Of a DNA stretch of 33,767 nucleotides, positions 15,009 to 23,228 are shown one piece after another (the stretch's first letter is position 1; each line of letters begins with the position of its first letter). Below the pieces are notes generated by a model. The model was not told the DNA's origin. It searched no databases and saw nothing but the letters and a program-made list of their open reading frames with translations. Source of the stretch: Granulosicoccus sp. (GTDB lineage: Bacteria > Pseudomonadota > Gammaproteobacteria > Granulosicoccales > Granulosicoccaceae); contig JALZWO010000239.1 in NCBI GenBank assembly GCA_023300375.1, positions 1-33,767 of the forward strand. The letters run 5' to 3'. Both the position numbers and the translations under genes were made by a program.

Positions 15009-17321
15009 ATGTTTTCAAAAATTGCAGTTATTGGTTCTGGCACCATGGGCGCGGGCATTGCCGGACACATCGCCAATGCCGGGCATGAAGTACTGCTTCT
15101 TGATCTGCCATCAGACGATGGTGCCAATGCCAGCGCCATCAGTGAGCGAGCCAAGCAACGCCTGATAGATGCTGAACCACCGGCACTCATGCACCGTAGT
15201 GCTGCGGATCTCATCACGGTTGGCAATACACGCGACGACTTCCACAAGCTAGCCGAGGTTGACTGGGTGGTAGAAGCGATTGTTGAGCGCTTGGATATTA
15301 AACGCGAGCTTTATCATCGTCTCGAGCAAACTGTGTCGAGCGATTGCGTGGTGACGTCAAACACCTCAACCATTCCTATCAGCTTGTTAGTTGAAACCTT
15401 GCCCACCGATTTTCAACGACGCTTTGCCATCACACATTATTTTAACCCTGTTCGCTATATGCGATTGCTGGAACTGGTTCGTGGTGAGCAATCTGATGAT
15501 GCCATCATGCAAAAACTGGCTGACTTCAATGATCGTGAATTGGGCAAGGGTGTTGTGCAGTGTAGGGACACGCCTGGATTTCTAGGTAACCGTGTTGGCG
15601 TGTTTGCCTTACAGGTGGGGATTGACGAGGCACTGTCATTAGACTTGCCTATAGAGATTGCTGATGCTTTGATGGGGCGGCCCATGGGTATCCCTAAAAC
15701 GGGTGTGTTCGGGCTTTATGATCTGATCGGTATTGATCTTATGGCAGACGTTGTGCGCTCTCTTCGTAGCATCCTCCCCGAGAATGATGTTTTTCATGCG
15801 GTAGGTGCCGAGAGCGACATCATCAACGGCATGATAGCCACTGGCCTGACAGGTAATAAAGGTGATGGTGGTTTTTATCGACGTGGTGAAGGCGGTGAAA
15901 AACTCGCTCGGAATTTATCAGATGGCAGCTATCGCTCAATTGCAACCGAACTGCCACAACGCGCTCTTGATGCAGCACAAGCCATTGTTGATCAACGCGA
16001 GCCTTTGATAGATCTGGTTCAGGGTGATGATGTGCAAGCGCGTTTTTGTCAGCATGTTTTAGCGCGTGTGCTTGGTTACGCTGCTAGCTTACTGGGCACT
16101 GTTACTGATTCTCCTCAGGATATCGATGATGCCATGAAGCTTGGCTTCAACTGGATTCGTGGCCCATTTGAAATGATTGATGCCCTAGGTGCGAGCCGTG
16201 TGCGTGGACTGATGAACGAGCTCGATATGCCAGTGCCTGCGGTGCTTGAAAGTGATCTTGCCTTCTATCAGGTGAATAGAAATGAGAAAGTGTTGATGGT
16301 GCGTCATGCATCAGGTAACACGGCGCCTGTATCGTTGCCTGAAGGTGTGGTCAGGTTTCATTTGCAACGCAGAACGCTGACGCCCATTGTTAGCAATCGT
16401 GCTGCTAGCTTATATCGTATTGCTGGTGACTATCGTTTAATCGAATTTCATTCCAAGGCTAATGCACTAACTGATGAATCCATGCAGATCGTTATGCAAG
16501 CAGCCACTGATCATGGCAAGGGCATTCTGGTGCACAACGACGCGCAGCATTATTCGGCGGGTGTTGATCTTAATGCGTTCCTTGCGTTAATTGACAGTAG
16601 CAACTGGTCCGGTATTGATGCCTTCTTGAACCGATTCCAGAGGGCGGTAGCGGCGCTCAAGTACGCACCTGTTCCTATCGTGGGTGCGCCTTCTGGGTTG
16701 TCGTTAGGTGGTGGCCTTGAAGTGTTATTACACTGCGATCAATTAGTCATGAACGCGAATACGGTGGCTGGATTGGTTGAAAGCGGCGTGGGCTTGTTGC
16801 CTTCAGGGGGCGGTGTTAAAGAAACCTACTTACGTTGGTATGCAAAAACGGGCGATTGGAACAAGGCTGCCTGGAGTGCCTGGATGAACCTTGGCTATGG
16901 CGCTATTGCCAGCTCTCCACAAGGCGCAGGTAAACTACTGTATTTCAAGCCTGAGCATGATCAGTGGGTTATGAATCGCGATCGCTTATACACACAATCG
17001 GTGCAAACGCTGGATGCTTTGTCTGCAGGCTATCAAGCACCTGAGCGGCCGGTTTTCGAACTAGCCTCGGGTGATATTTTGCCGCGTATGGCCAAGTTTA
17101 TGGATGAAGGTATCGAACGTGGTGACTTCTTTGCCCATGATAAAACGGTGGCCATGAGTATCGCGTCTGTGATTTGTAGTGCGGATGGGCAACCTGAGCA
17201 AGTGTCAGATGCAGACATGTATCAGCGTGAGCGCAAAGCTTTCGTAGCCTTGGCAAAAACGCCTAAAACACGTGAACGTATCGTTGCCTTACTGCACGGT
17301 GGTGGGGCAATCCGCAACTAG
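15009..17321 (+). CDS. Fused 3-hydroxyacyl-CoA dehydrogenase / enoyl-CoA hydratase (FadN-type order)
   Basis: A 770-residue fusion with the dehydrogenase first. The NAD-binding motif IAVIGSGTMGAGIA begins at residue 5, and THYFNPVRYMRLLELV holds the catalytic His and Glu of the dehydrogenase. The crotonase domain follows at about residue 460. It keeps both catalytic acids, one in SLGGGLEV and one in GLVESGVGLLPSGGG. This order is that of FadN/FadE-type proteins and the reverse of E. coli FadB. The enzyme would hydrate enoyl-CoA and oxidise the hydroxyacyl-CoA. No thiolase gene lies next to it. The closeness to dmdA allows, but does not prove, a role in methylmercaptopropionyl- or acryloyl-CoA turnover. 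Confidence 0.87.
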   Translation: MFSKIAVIGSGTMGAGIAGHIANAGHEVLLLDLPSDDGANASAISERAKQRLIDAEPPALMHRSAADLITVGNTRDDFHKLAEVDWVVEAIVERLDIKRELYHRLEQTVSSDCVVTSNTSTIPISLLVETLPTDFQRRFAITHYFNPVRYMRLLELVRGEQSDDAIMQKLADFNDRELGKGVVQCRDTPGFLGNRVGVFALQVGIDEALSLDLPIEIADALMGRPMGIPKTGVFGLYDLIGIDLMADVVRSLRSILPENDVFHAVGAESDIINGMIATGLTGNKGDGGFYRRGEGGEKLARNLSDGSYRSIATELPQRALDAAQAIVDQREPLIDLVQGDDVQARFCQHVLARVLGYAASLLGTVTDSPQDIDDAMKLGFNWIRGPFEMIDALGASRVRGLMNELDMPVPAVLESDLAFYQVNRNEKVLMVRHASGNTAPVSLPEGVVRFHLQRRTLTPIVSNRAASLYRIAGDYRLIEFHSKANALTDESMQIVMQAATDHGKGILVHNDAQHYSAGVDLNAFLALIDSSNWSGIDAFLNRFQRAVAALKYAPVPIVGAPSGLSLGGGLEVLLHCDQLVMNANTVAGLVESGVGLLPSGGGVKETYLRWYAKTGDWNKAAWSAWMNLGYGAIASSPQGAGKLLYFKPEHDQWVMNRDRLYTQSVQTLDALSAGYQAPERPVFELASGDILPRMAKFMDEGIERGDFFAHDKTVAMSIASVICSADGQPEQVSDADMYQRERKAFVALAKTPKTRERIVALLHGGGAIRN

Positions 17322-17405
17322 TCGCTTTTGAGCCATACATTAATGTTGAGCGTGCCTATGTTGGCGATTACAGCGCTCCAGTGAATCAGGCCGTGACTTA
17401 GTGCT

Positions 17406-17441
17406 ACTGGGCTTGTTGTCCAGTATTGTTGGCCCAGTTTT
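17406..17441 (+). terminator. Weak intrinsic terminator candidate after the acyl-CoA fusion gene
   Basis: ACTGGGC (17406-17412) pairs with GCCCAGT (17432-17438) across a 19-base loop and runs into TTTT. The stem is seven base pairs and the T run is short, so this is a weak candidate. It lies between the convergent fusion gene and the exported-protein gene, where a terminator is expected. Confidence 0.3.
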
Positions 17442-17447
17442 GCAGAG

Positions 17448-18218
17448 TTATTCTGCGACTGAGGCTTCCTCACCAAGTTCTGCAGCATTAGCTGCTCCCA
17501 GGCTTGGAGTCTTCGTGGTAGACGTGTCCACGCCGGATGTATCCACGGAAGGGACGTTGACAGATGATTGTTCGGCACTTTCACTTGTCGTAGAGTCTTC
17601 TGGAGTGGACTCTTCGGTGGGGGTGAGCTGCATACTCTGCGCTTCAGATTTGACGATGGGTTCTAGTACCCCATTAACTGATGCAAAAGAGTGCGCACTG
17701 GAGTTCGGGGCTGTGCCCACTGCATCAACTGGCGGTGACTTTCTCAGTTTGACACTTCCTCCGATAACGTATCGTCGCGGAGCCGCATCGTCTGTGTAGT
17801 GCACACCAGGCCGTGTTAGCCACGCGAGCATGCCATCGTCACCTTCTCCAATTTCTGTTCTGTTCAGCAGCGGCGCTCGAGTTTCCGTGTCCAGAGCATC
17901 GCCTCTGGCCAAAAGTGTTAGCCGCCGGCCGTCTTCAGTGTCGCAATGAATAAACATGCGAGAGCCGCTGGCGTCTACATCAGCATCGATCACGGTTTTG
18001 CCGTGTTGCACAAATGCATCGATAGCCAAGAGACAGGAGGCATCTGAGTAAAAAGTGGCTTCTAGCGGTGCATCTGCCACCCCGACAATAGTTGAAGCCA
18101 AGCTGGCTGCAGGCATTCCTAGTAGGACAAGCAATGCCGAAACCTTCCAAAACTGGCTGGCCTTGTAGGGTTGTTGGTCAAGTTGTAGAGTGCGACTGGA
18201 AATTACTGAGGTCATCAT
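17448..18218 (-). CDS. Exported protein of unknown function with Ser/Thr/Glu-rich tail
   Basis: I do not recognise the family. The ATG at 18218 gives 256 residues. A hydrophobic stretch (VSALLVLLGMPAASLAS) after a basic segment at about residues 26-43 resembles a signal peptide or signal anchor, with a possible cleavage after ASLAS. The following ~130 residues form a compact-looking domain with two cysteines (in ASCLLAI and IHCDTED). The last ~90 residues are rich in Ser, Thr, Glu and Pro and have low complexity. The frame stays open upstream to a TTG at 18323, but that would place 35 extra residues before the signal; no start has a clear ribosome site. It converges with the acyl-CoA fusion gene. 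Confidence 0.6.
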   Translation of the reverse strand: MMTSVISSRTLQLDQQPYKASQFWKVSALLVLLGMPAASLASTIVGVADAPLEATFYSDASCLLAIDAFVQHGKTVIDADVDASGSRMFIHCDTEDGRRLTLLARGDALDTETRAPLLNRTEIGEGDDGMLAWLTRPGVHYTDDAAPRRYVIGGSVKLRKSPPVDAVGTAPNSSAHSFASVNGVLEPIVKSEAQSMQLTPTEESTPEDSTTSESAEQSSVNVPSVDTSGVDTSTTKTPSLGAANAAELGEEASVAE

Positions 18219-18395
18219 TGAGGGAGGAAAACTGTTACCAAGGTATCGAACCGGATTTAGACGTACGGTTAGTATGATCTCACTGCAGCTCCAAGTGTGC
18301 TGAGCGAGAACGTAAAACCACAAAAATTGTACATTTTCAGAACTCTGTCATATCCTGAATTACCAACAGAACCGCATAGGTACAACATTTTGTGA

Positions 18396-19007
18396 CTAAT
18401 TCAATGGTATGTGATTGGCGGTTTTACCCGATTGGTACACATTAGAAGCCGTTTCATAGCGAGATTTTATACTGTTTACCAGCGCGGTCAGCTCTTGCTG
18501 GATTGCCTCATCGGTTAGGTTTTCCAGCTGCTGAACAATATTAAAGCTATCCCAGAACTCGTTCTTCGTATTGTACTGCCCTGGTTTGAGTGCAAATACC
18601 TCGTCAAGAATTTTTAAATCGTGCGGAATATTGAACGCATCACGTGAATCTTCATGACTGAAGAAATGGCAAAAATTGTCAAAACCGCTCCATGTAATCG
18701 CAGACAGGCACATGCTGCACGGCTCATGGGTGCTAAGAAAGATCAGCTCGCTCACGGGCGCACGTTCTGATGCGGGTATTTCGTGAAATAACTTGAGCAA
18801 ATGCATCTCGCCATGATGAAGAGGGCTCTGTATCTCGTTATTGGTCGCAGCTAAATACAGCGAGTGATCGCTTTTTCGTAGCAAGGCTGCGCCGAATATT
18901 TTATTACCCGCCTGTACTGCCCGCTCTGTTAGTGGCAGTATGTCTTTGGCCAGTACTTCCAGCAGGCGTCGCAGCAGAGAGGCGTCTGGTTGTGGGTTTT
19001 CAGTCAT
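18396..19007 (-). CDS. Nucleoside/cytidine deaminase-like zinc protein
   Basis: A 203-residue protein with the two zinc motifs of the cytidine deaminase fold: HGE at 65-67, in place of the usual HAE or CAE, and PCSMC with Cys97 and Cys100. Glu67 would be the proton shuttle. The C-terminal half, with many acidic and aromatic residues, has no motif I can name. The substrate is not clear; guanine, cytosine, adenosine in tRNA and nucleotide deaminases share the motif. It diverges from the small membrane protein gene with 43 bases between the two ATGs. Confidence 0.75.
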   Translation of the reverse strand: MTENPQPDASLLRRLLEVLAKDILPLTERAVQAGNKIFGAALLRKSDHSLYLAATNNEIQSPLHHGEMHLLKLFHEIPASERAPVSELIFLSTHEPCSMCLSAITWSGFDNFCHFFSHEDSRDAFNIPHDLKILDEVFALKPGQYNTKNEFWDSFNIVQQLENLTDEAIQQELTALVNSIKSRYETASNVYQSGKTANHIPLN

Positions 19008-19050
19008 AAATTCAGGTAGTCGGTTTTCGCGGGCAAGTTATGATCAGCAA

Positions 19051-19323
19051 ATGAACTTATTGGACATCGTTAGTAGTGGGCGCATTGTAGACTTTATGAT
19101 CTTGTTTGTTGTTATTGAAGTCATAGTGTTAACTGTTTATTGGCGACGCACTGGCCAAGGAATCGCCTTTGTGCCACTGCTTGTCAATATTGGTGCTGGT
19201 GGCAGTTTGATGCTAGCTCTTGGGGCGACACTGAAAGGCTTTGCTCCAGAGATTATTGCGCTTTGTCTGATATCGTCATTGGTATTCCACGTAAGCGATC
19301 TTATTATTCGTTGGAAGCGATGA
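19051..19323 (+). CDS. Small three-helix membrane protein, unknown function
   Basis: The ATG at 19051 gives 90 residues, with hydrophobic segments at about 13-30, 38-60 and 65-85 and a basic end (IIRWKR). The reading frame stays open further upstream to 18940, but those residues are polar, Ser/Arg-rich and lie antisense to the deaminase N-terminus, so the shorter form is preferred. No clear ribosome site is seen. The deaminase gene starts 43 bases away on the other strand, and the downstream gene converges. Confidence 0.6.
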   Translation: MNLLDIVSSGRIVDFMILFVVIEVIVLTVYWRRTGQGIAFVPLLVNIGAGGSLMLALGATLKGFAPEIIALCLISSLVFHVSDLIIRWKR

Positions 19324-19417
19324 AGCTCGTAAAGACATAGCGCTGAGTTGTTTGCCGTTGTGCGTGTCAATTCAACTATGAGCTGGCACTGCTCTGGAAT
19401 ACGGGTAACGCTAGGGT

Positions 19418-20149
19418 TTAAATAACTTCTGGGCTTTGCCGAGAAAGTACTCTTCGTCGTTGCAAGTGAATTTTGAACTGATGGTATAGCAACAAGCTGA
19501 CTCCAAGCGTGCAGGGTGTTGCCCAGAGGATGGGGTTGAAGGCAAGCTCTGGCATCAGGTTCACCGCACCAAAGGCGAAGAATGCTGTGTATACAGATAT
19601 ACCTGCTCCCACTAGCCCCCGCGTGTGTTGAATCAACCATTCGTTAAGGGGCGGGTTTTCCTGGAAAATGAAGCGGGTGTTCAGTGTTGAGGACAGTAAT
19701 CCTATGATCGATATCCCCATCATTAGCGGCTGATTGATCAGATATCCTTGCCAGGCGCAATTTGCTGCCGTGATAAAGGTAGCTGCTTGCAGTGCCAGAT
19801 TCGGTATATGACGGTTAGAGGAGTGGTTGTGGCGATTGTGTATGCACCACATGCCATAGCGGCTTAGCATGATGGTCAGCGTTGCCAGATACAGCATCAT
19901 CCAGCCAAACATGCCTCGGACCAAGGCAGCATCATTGGAAAAAGGATGAGTTTCCAGTGGGTAGCGCAAAGTGACAAGGCTGATGCCAATGGCCAGAATG
20001 CCTGTCACGAGCAACGCATGAGCAAAAATTCGCCCCCAGCGTTTGTGTGTTTTCCCACCTTTTTTGCCCACTATGGGCACCCACATAGTTATGAGTCCGA
20101 TGGTGCCAGAGACGATGTGCAAGGCAACGAGCGCGTTAAAGATGAACAT
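19418..20149 (-). CDS. DUF2306-like integral membrane protein
   Basis: About 243 residues with seven or so hydrophobic segments. The N-terminal ALHIVSGTIGLITMWVPIVGKKGGKTHKRWGR pattern (here in two overlapping blocks, about residues 8-40) resembles the DUF2306 family of membrane proteins, whose function is unknown. Conserved-looking histidines occur in helix 1 (LHIV) and after the first loop (THKRWGR). The frame is open to a TTG at 20161, but the ATG at 20149 is preferred. A good sigma-70 promoter lies 39 bases upstream, so it is likely transcribed by itself and not with the CrtD-like gene. Confidence 0.68.
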   Translation of the reverse strand: MFIFNALVALHIVSGTIGLITMWVPIVGKKGGKTHKRWGRIFAHALLVTGILAIGISLVTLRYPLETHPFSNDAALVRGMFGWMMLYLATLTIMLSRYGMWCIHNRHNHSSNRHIPNLALQAATFITAANCAWQGYLINQPLMMGISIIGLLSSTLNTRFIFQENPPLNEWLIQHTRGLVGAGISVYTAFFAFGAVNLMPELAFNPILWATPCTLGVSLLLYHQFKIHLQRRRVLSRQSPEVI

Positions 20150-20187
20150 GAAAAGCGTCAACCCAGATTGACAGTAAACCTTTGTTC

Positions 20188-20216
20188 TTTATACAGTCAG
20201 CGTAAACAGCTTGCAA
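20188..20216 (-). promoter_or_regulatory. Sigma-70-type promoter for the DUF2306-like gene
   Basis: On the minus strand, TTGCAA (20216-20211) and TATAAA (20193-20188) are separated by exactly 17 bases. The expected transcript start is about 30 bases before the ATG at 20149. This is the best promoter match found in the window. Confidence 0.55.
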
Positions 20217-20242
20217 GTGATACACGATAAAGGAATGCTGCC

Positions 20243-21745
20243 CTAGGATTTGGCGTATCCATCCGTGCACAGGCTGTCGGCTGCCAGTTGGCCGGATAAA
20301 CTGGCCATGGGTACACCGGCTCCTGGATGCACGCTGCCTCCACACAGGTACAAACCCCGGACTGCGCTACGTGATCCAGGACGCTTGAATGATCCCATCC
20401 AGCCGTGTGTTGGTCGTCCGTAGAGCGCGCCATCGCTAGCAGGAAACAATCGTCCAAATTGGCTAGGCCCGGTAACGATACTTTGGCCTTGCTCATCGTC
20501 AATCTGCAAACCTTGAGAACTCAGTGTGTGCTTCATACGTTCAATAGCCTCTGCGCGTTCGACATCGCTCATGGCACGTGCTGGCGCATTGACCAGCGAG
20601 AAGAGGCGCTCGTGTTGCTCGTCAGCTATCGAGGTATCTGCACTACCGCTGCGATCCTGGGCACATACATACACCGTCGGATTGTCAGTTATCTCACTAC
20701 GCTCGAAAATACCTTCAAATTCATCGTGGTAATCGTTGCCAAAAAAGACGGTGTGATGAGCAAGGGAATAGCCGCGCGTAACAGCGTACTGGCAGTGTGT
20801 TACTGCTGAAAGAGAGGCTTCCGGTCGTGACGTGCAGGATTCTGTTGCTGGCTCTCCCAATAGGCCTGTGGCCAACGCTTGGGTATCGCCATTGAAAATA
20901 ACGGCATTGGTTAGCAGGGATTCTCCATTCTCAAGTTGCACTGAGGTAATTTGCTTGTCGTCTATGTTTAATTTTGCGACGCCTGTGCCGTAGCGGATCT
21001 CACCACCTAGTAGCTCTAGGGTATTTGCCAAAGTGCGCGCCAGTGTGTGCATGCCACCTTGCACCATCCACACTCCAGCCTTTTCAACATGTGCTATGAG
21101 CATTAGAGTGGCTGGAGCCTTAAATGGAGAGCTTCCACAATAGGTTGCATAACGAGCAAAGAGCTGACGTAACCGAGGATCGCTAAAGTCTTTGGACAGT
21201 GCATTCCACAGAGTGACAAAGGGTTGAGTTTTTGCCATGTCTACGATGCCGCTAAGCCCACCTTGCAGACTGAGCGCGATTGGGTTTGGGCGTTGTGCAC
21301 GCATGAAACTGTGATCTAGCGTGTTGAACACCTGTCTTGTTTTTTTCGCGAACCGAAGGTAGTTGTCTGCCTCGCTATTGCCAGCGAATTCGCTGATAGC
21401 CTGCATGGATTGATCGAGCTCTGTAAATAAATCAAGTGAGTCGCTGCCTTGCCAGCTATGGCGGGCCAGCAAGTCGGCTTTATCCATACGCAGGTGTTCC
21501 GAAAATTCCAGACCGGCATTGGCAAAAAGGTTTTCAAATACCCAACGCATAGTGAATACGGTGGGGCCAGCATCTATCCCCTGGCCTGCAACATACAACT
21601 GTCTCATCTTGCCGCCTGGGTAGGCATGCCGCTCTAGTAAAACTACGGGTATTTTCTTTGTGGCTAGCGCAATCGCTGCGGTAAGCCCCCCTATACCTGC
21701 ACCAATAACAACGACAGGTTGAGTTTTTTGTGTATTTACACTCAT
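20243..21745 (-). CDS. crtD: CrtD-like carotenoid desaturase (phytoene desaturase family)
   Basis: A 500-residue FAD-dependent oxidoreductase. The N-terminus has VVVIGAGIGGLTAAIAL and the acidic LLERHAYPGGK, the FAD fold of the CrtI family. GIDAGPTVFTMRWVFE is close to the 1-hydroxycarotenoid 3,4-desaturases as recalled. The C-terminus has the closing flavin block GLYLCGGSVHPGAGVPMASLSG. CrtD adds a double bond to hydroxylated acyclic carotenoids. The ATG overlaps the P450 stop by four bases, so both are co-transcribed. No crtB, crtE or crtI is in the window, so the substrate supply must be elsewhere. Another CrtI-family role, such as a different carotenoid or lipid desaturase, is possible. 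Confidence 0.78.
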   Translation of the reverse strand: MSVNTQKTQPVVVIGAGIGGLTAAIALATKKIPVVLLERHAYPGGKMRQLYVAGQGIDAGPTVFTMRWVFENLFANAGLEFSEHLRMDKADLLARHSWQGSDSLDLFTELDQSMQAISEFAGNSEADNYLRFAKKTRQVFNTLDHSFMRAQRPNPIALSLQGGLSGIVDMAKTQPFVTLWNALSKDFSDPRLRQLFARYATYCGSSPFKAPATLMLIAHVEKAGVWMVQGGMHTLARTLANTLELLGGEIRYGTGVAKLNIDDKQITSVQLENGESLLTNAVIFNGDTQALATGLLGEPATESCTSRPEASLSAVTHCQYAVTRGYSLAHHTVFFGNDYHDEFEGIFERSEITDNPTVYVCAQDRSGSADTSIADEQHERLFSLVNAPARAMSDVERAEAIERMKHTLSSQGLQIDDEQGQSIVTGPSQFGRLFPASDGALYGRPTHGWMGSFKRPGSRSAVRGLYLCGGSVHPGAGVPMASLSGQLAADSLCTDGYAKS

Positions 21746-23160
21746 ACTGGTTTTCGGTGCTTCAACTGCATTTGGACTTCTATCGCAGGCCGCGTAGTCA
21801 ATCGCGCAACAGGGCGTACGGTATCTGCATTCATAGTATGGAATGTATAACGCTGCGCCAGCCTACCGATAATAAGAACCGCTTCAGTGGTGGCAAACGA
21901 GGCCCCTATACAAACACGTGGGCCGATTCCAAAAGACATGTGCGTGCCTTTGTCAGATGTACTCGTCGCGTTTGCCTGCTCTGATGAGTCCAGAAAGCGG
22001 TCTGGGTCAAAGCGATCAGCGTTGTTCCACAACAGGGCGTTGCGATGGGCTGTCCATGGTGAAATCATGATCATGGCCCCTCGCTTTAGCTTTTTGTCGG
22101 CAATGCGGGTCGCTTGCGCAGCCACTCGTGGCAAAAAAGTAATGGGTGGATATAAACGTAATACCTCGCGGAAAACATGGCGAACATAAGGTAGCTGTCG
22201 CATGTGCTCCATTTGTAGATCCTGCCCTTGTGTCACGTGATTGATATCGTTGGCGATACGTTGTGCTACGTGAGGTTGTTGGGACAAAATGAAAAACACC
22301 CAAGTGAGCACACTAGCGGTAGTTTCGTGGCCAGCTAGAAAAAACACGCCTATCTGATCAATCAGCTCTTCACGCGTAAACGCTTTACCTGTTTGCTCGT
22401 CTTTAGCTGCAATAACAGCAGACACGATATCGTTTGGCTGTTGGGCTTGGTTACCTTGTGCGTGCATCGCCTCGATGCGCGGATCAAGCATAGCGCCGAT
22501 ATGGTGACGAATGCGTTGGCAGGCTGCAACCACCTCAGGTGGTTGCTTGATGCGTGCCCAGGGTTTACCAAAAATGAGCTGCTTCAAATCCACGCTAGCT
22601 ACACTGCGTTCAAATAGTAGAAAATCGGTGAAAACATCACCTGCGATAGTAGAGTTCAGGGGTTGAGAAAAAATGGTTCGGCAAATGATGTCAGCTGTTA
22701 AATGGCTCATAGCCTTATCGAGCGAAAACGATTGTTGCGTACCTACGTGTTGGTCAAGTGTTGATTCATAATCACTAACCGCCTCCACCATCGATGTAAA
22801 AGCTTCGTTAATGCGAAGCTGTGAAAAAGCGGGATCAATCATTTGCCGCTGCCGTCGCCATTGCTCCGCACTAGAGACAAACAGGGAGTTACCCACCAAG
22901 CCCTCCAGAGCGCCCACCATCAGATCGTTTTTTGGGAAGATGCCTTGTTTGTCGTGGAGTACTTGACGACACAGTTCGGTATCGTTAATCAGCAGTATGG
23001 ATCGGCGAGAATACCCAAGCCAGGTGAGTGGTTTGACGTAGGCCTCTTCTGGCACAAGGCTCAACAGATCACCATCACCTTGGCGTATCACTCTTAAAAG
23101 AGAGCGCAGAGGCGAGGAGGGTATGGGCGCAGGTGGGCGGTAAAGTGGTGCTCGGGACAT
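21742..23160 (-). CDS. Cytochrome P450
   Basis: With the ATG at 23160 the protein has 472 residues. All P450 landmarks are present: the I-helix AGHETTAS, the K-helix ExxR in EVLRLYPP, and the haem loop FGIGPRVCIG with the thiolate Cys417. The frame stays open to an ATG at 23229, but MSRAPLYRPPAPIP is a natural P450 start and a TATACT (-10 type, 23191-23186 on the minus strand) lies inside the longer version, so the shorter form is chosen. It overlaps the CrtD-like gene, which suggests that a carotenoid is hydroxylated, as with the CYP175A1 beta-carotene hydroxylase of Thermus. No ferredoxin or reductase gene is adjacent. Substrate is inferred from context only. Confidence 0.88.
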   Translation of the reverse strand: MSRAPLYRPPAPIPSSPLRSLLRVIRQGDGDLLSLVPEEAYVKPLTWLGYSRRSILLINDTELCRQVLHDKQGIFPKNDLMVGALEGLVGNSLFVSSAEQWRRQRQMIDPAFSQLRINEAFTSMVEAVSDYESTLDQHVGTQQSFSLDKAMSHLTADIICRTIFSQPLNSTIAGDVFTDFLLFERSVASVDLKQLIFGKPWARIKQPPEVVAACQRIRHHIGAMLDPRIEAMHAQGNQAQQPNDIVSAVIAAKDEQTGKAFTREELIDQIGVFFLAGHETTASVLTWVFFILSQQPHVAQRIANDINHVTQGQDLQMEHMRQLPYVRHVFREVLRLYPPITFLPRVAAQATRIADKKLKRGAMIMISPWTAHRNALLWNNADRFDPDRFLDSSEQANATSTSDKGTHMSFGIGPRVCIGASFATTEAVLIIGRLAQRYTFHTMNADTVRPVARLTTRPAIEVQMQLKHRKPV

Positions 23161-23228
23161 GATTAAGATACGCGACGTTAGCTTCAGTATACACTTGGTC
23201 TCACGCAAAGAAATTCTGAACGCAAACA

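Noticed and set aside
18940-19050. N-terminal extension of the small membrane protein
   Set aside because: It is antisense to the start of the deaminase gene, Ser/Arg-rich and polar, unlike the membrane part; the ATG at 19051 is a natural start.
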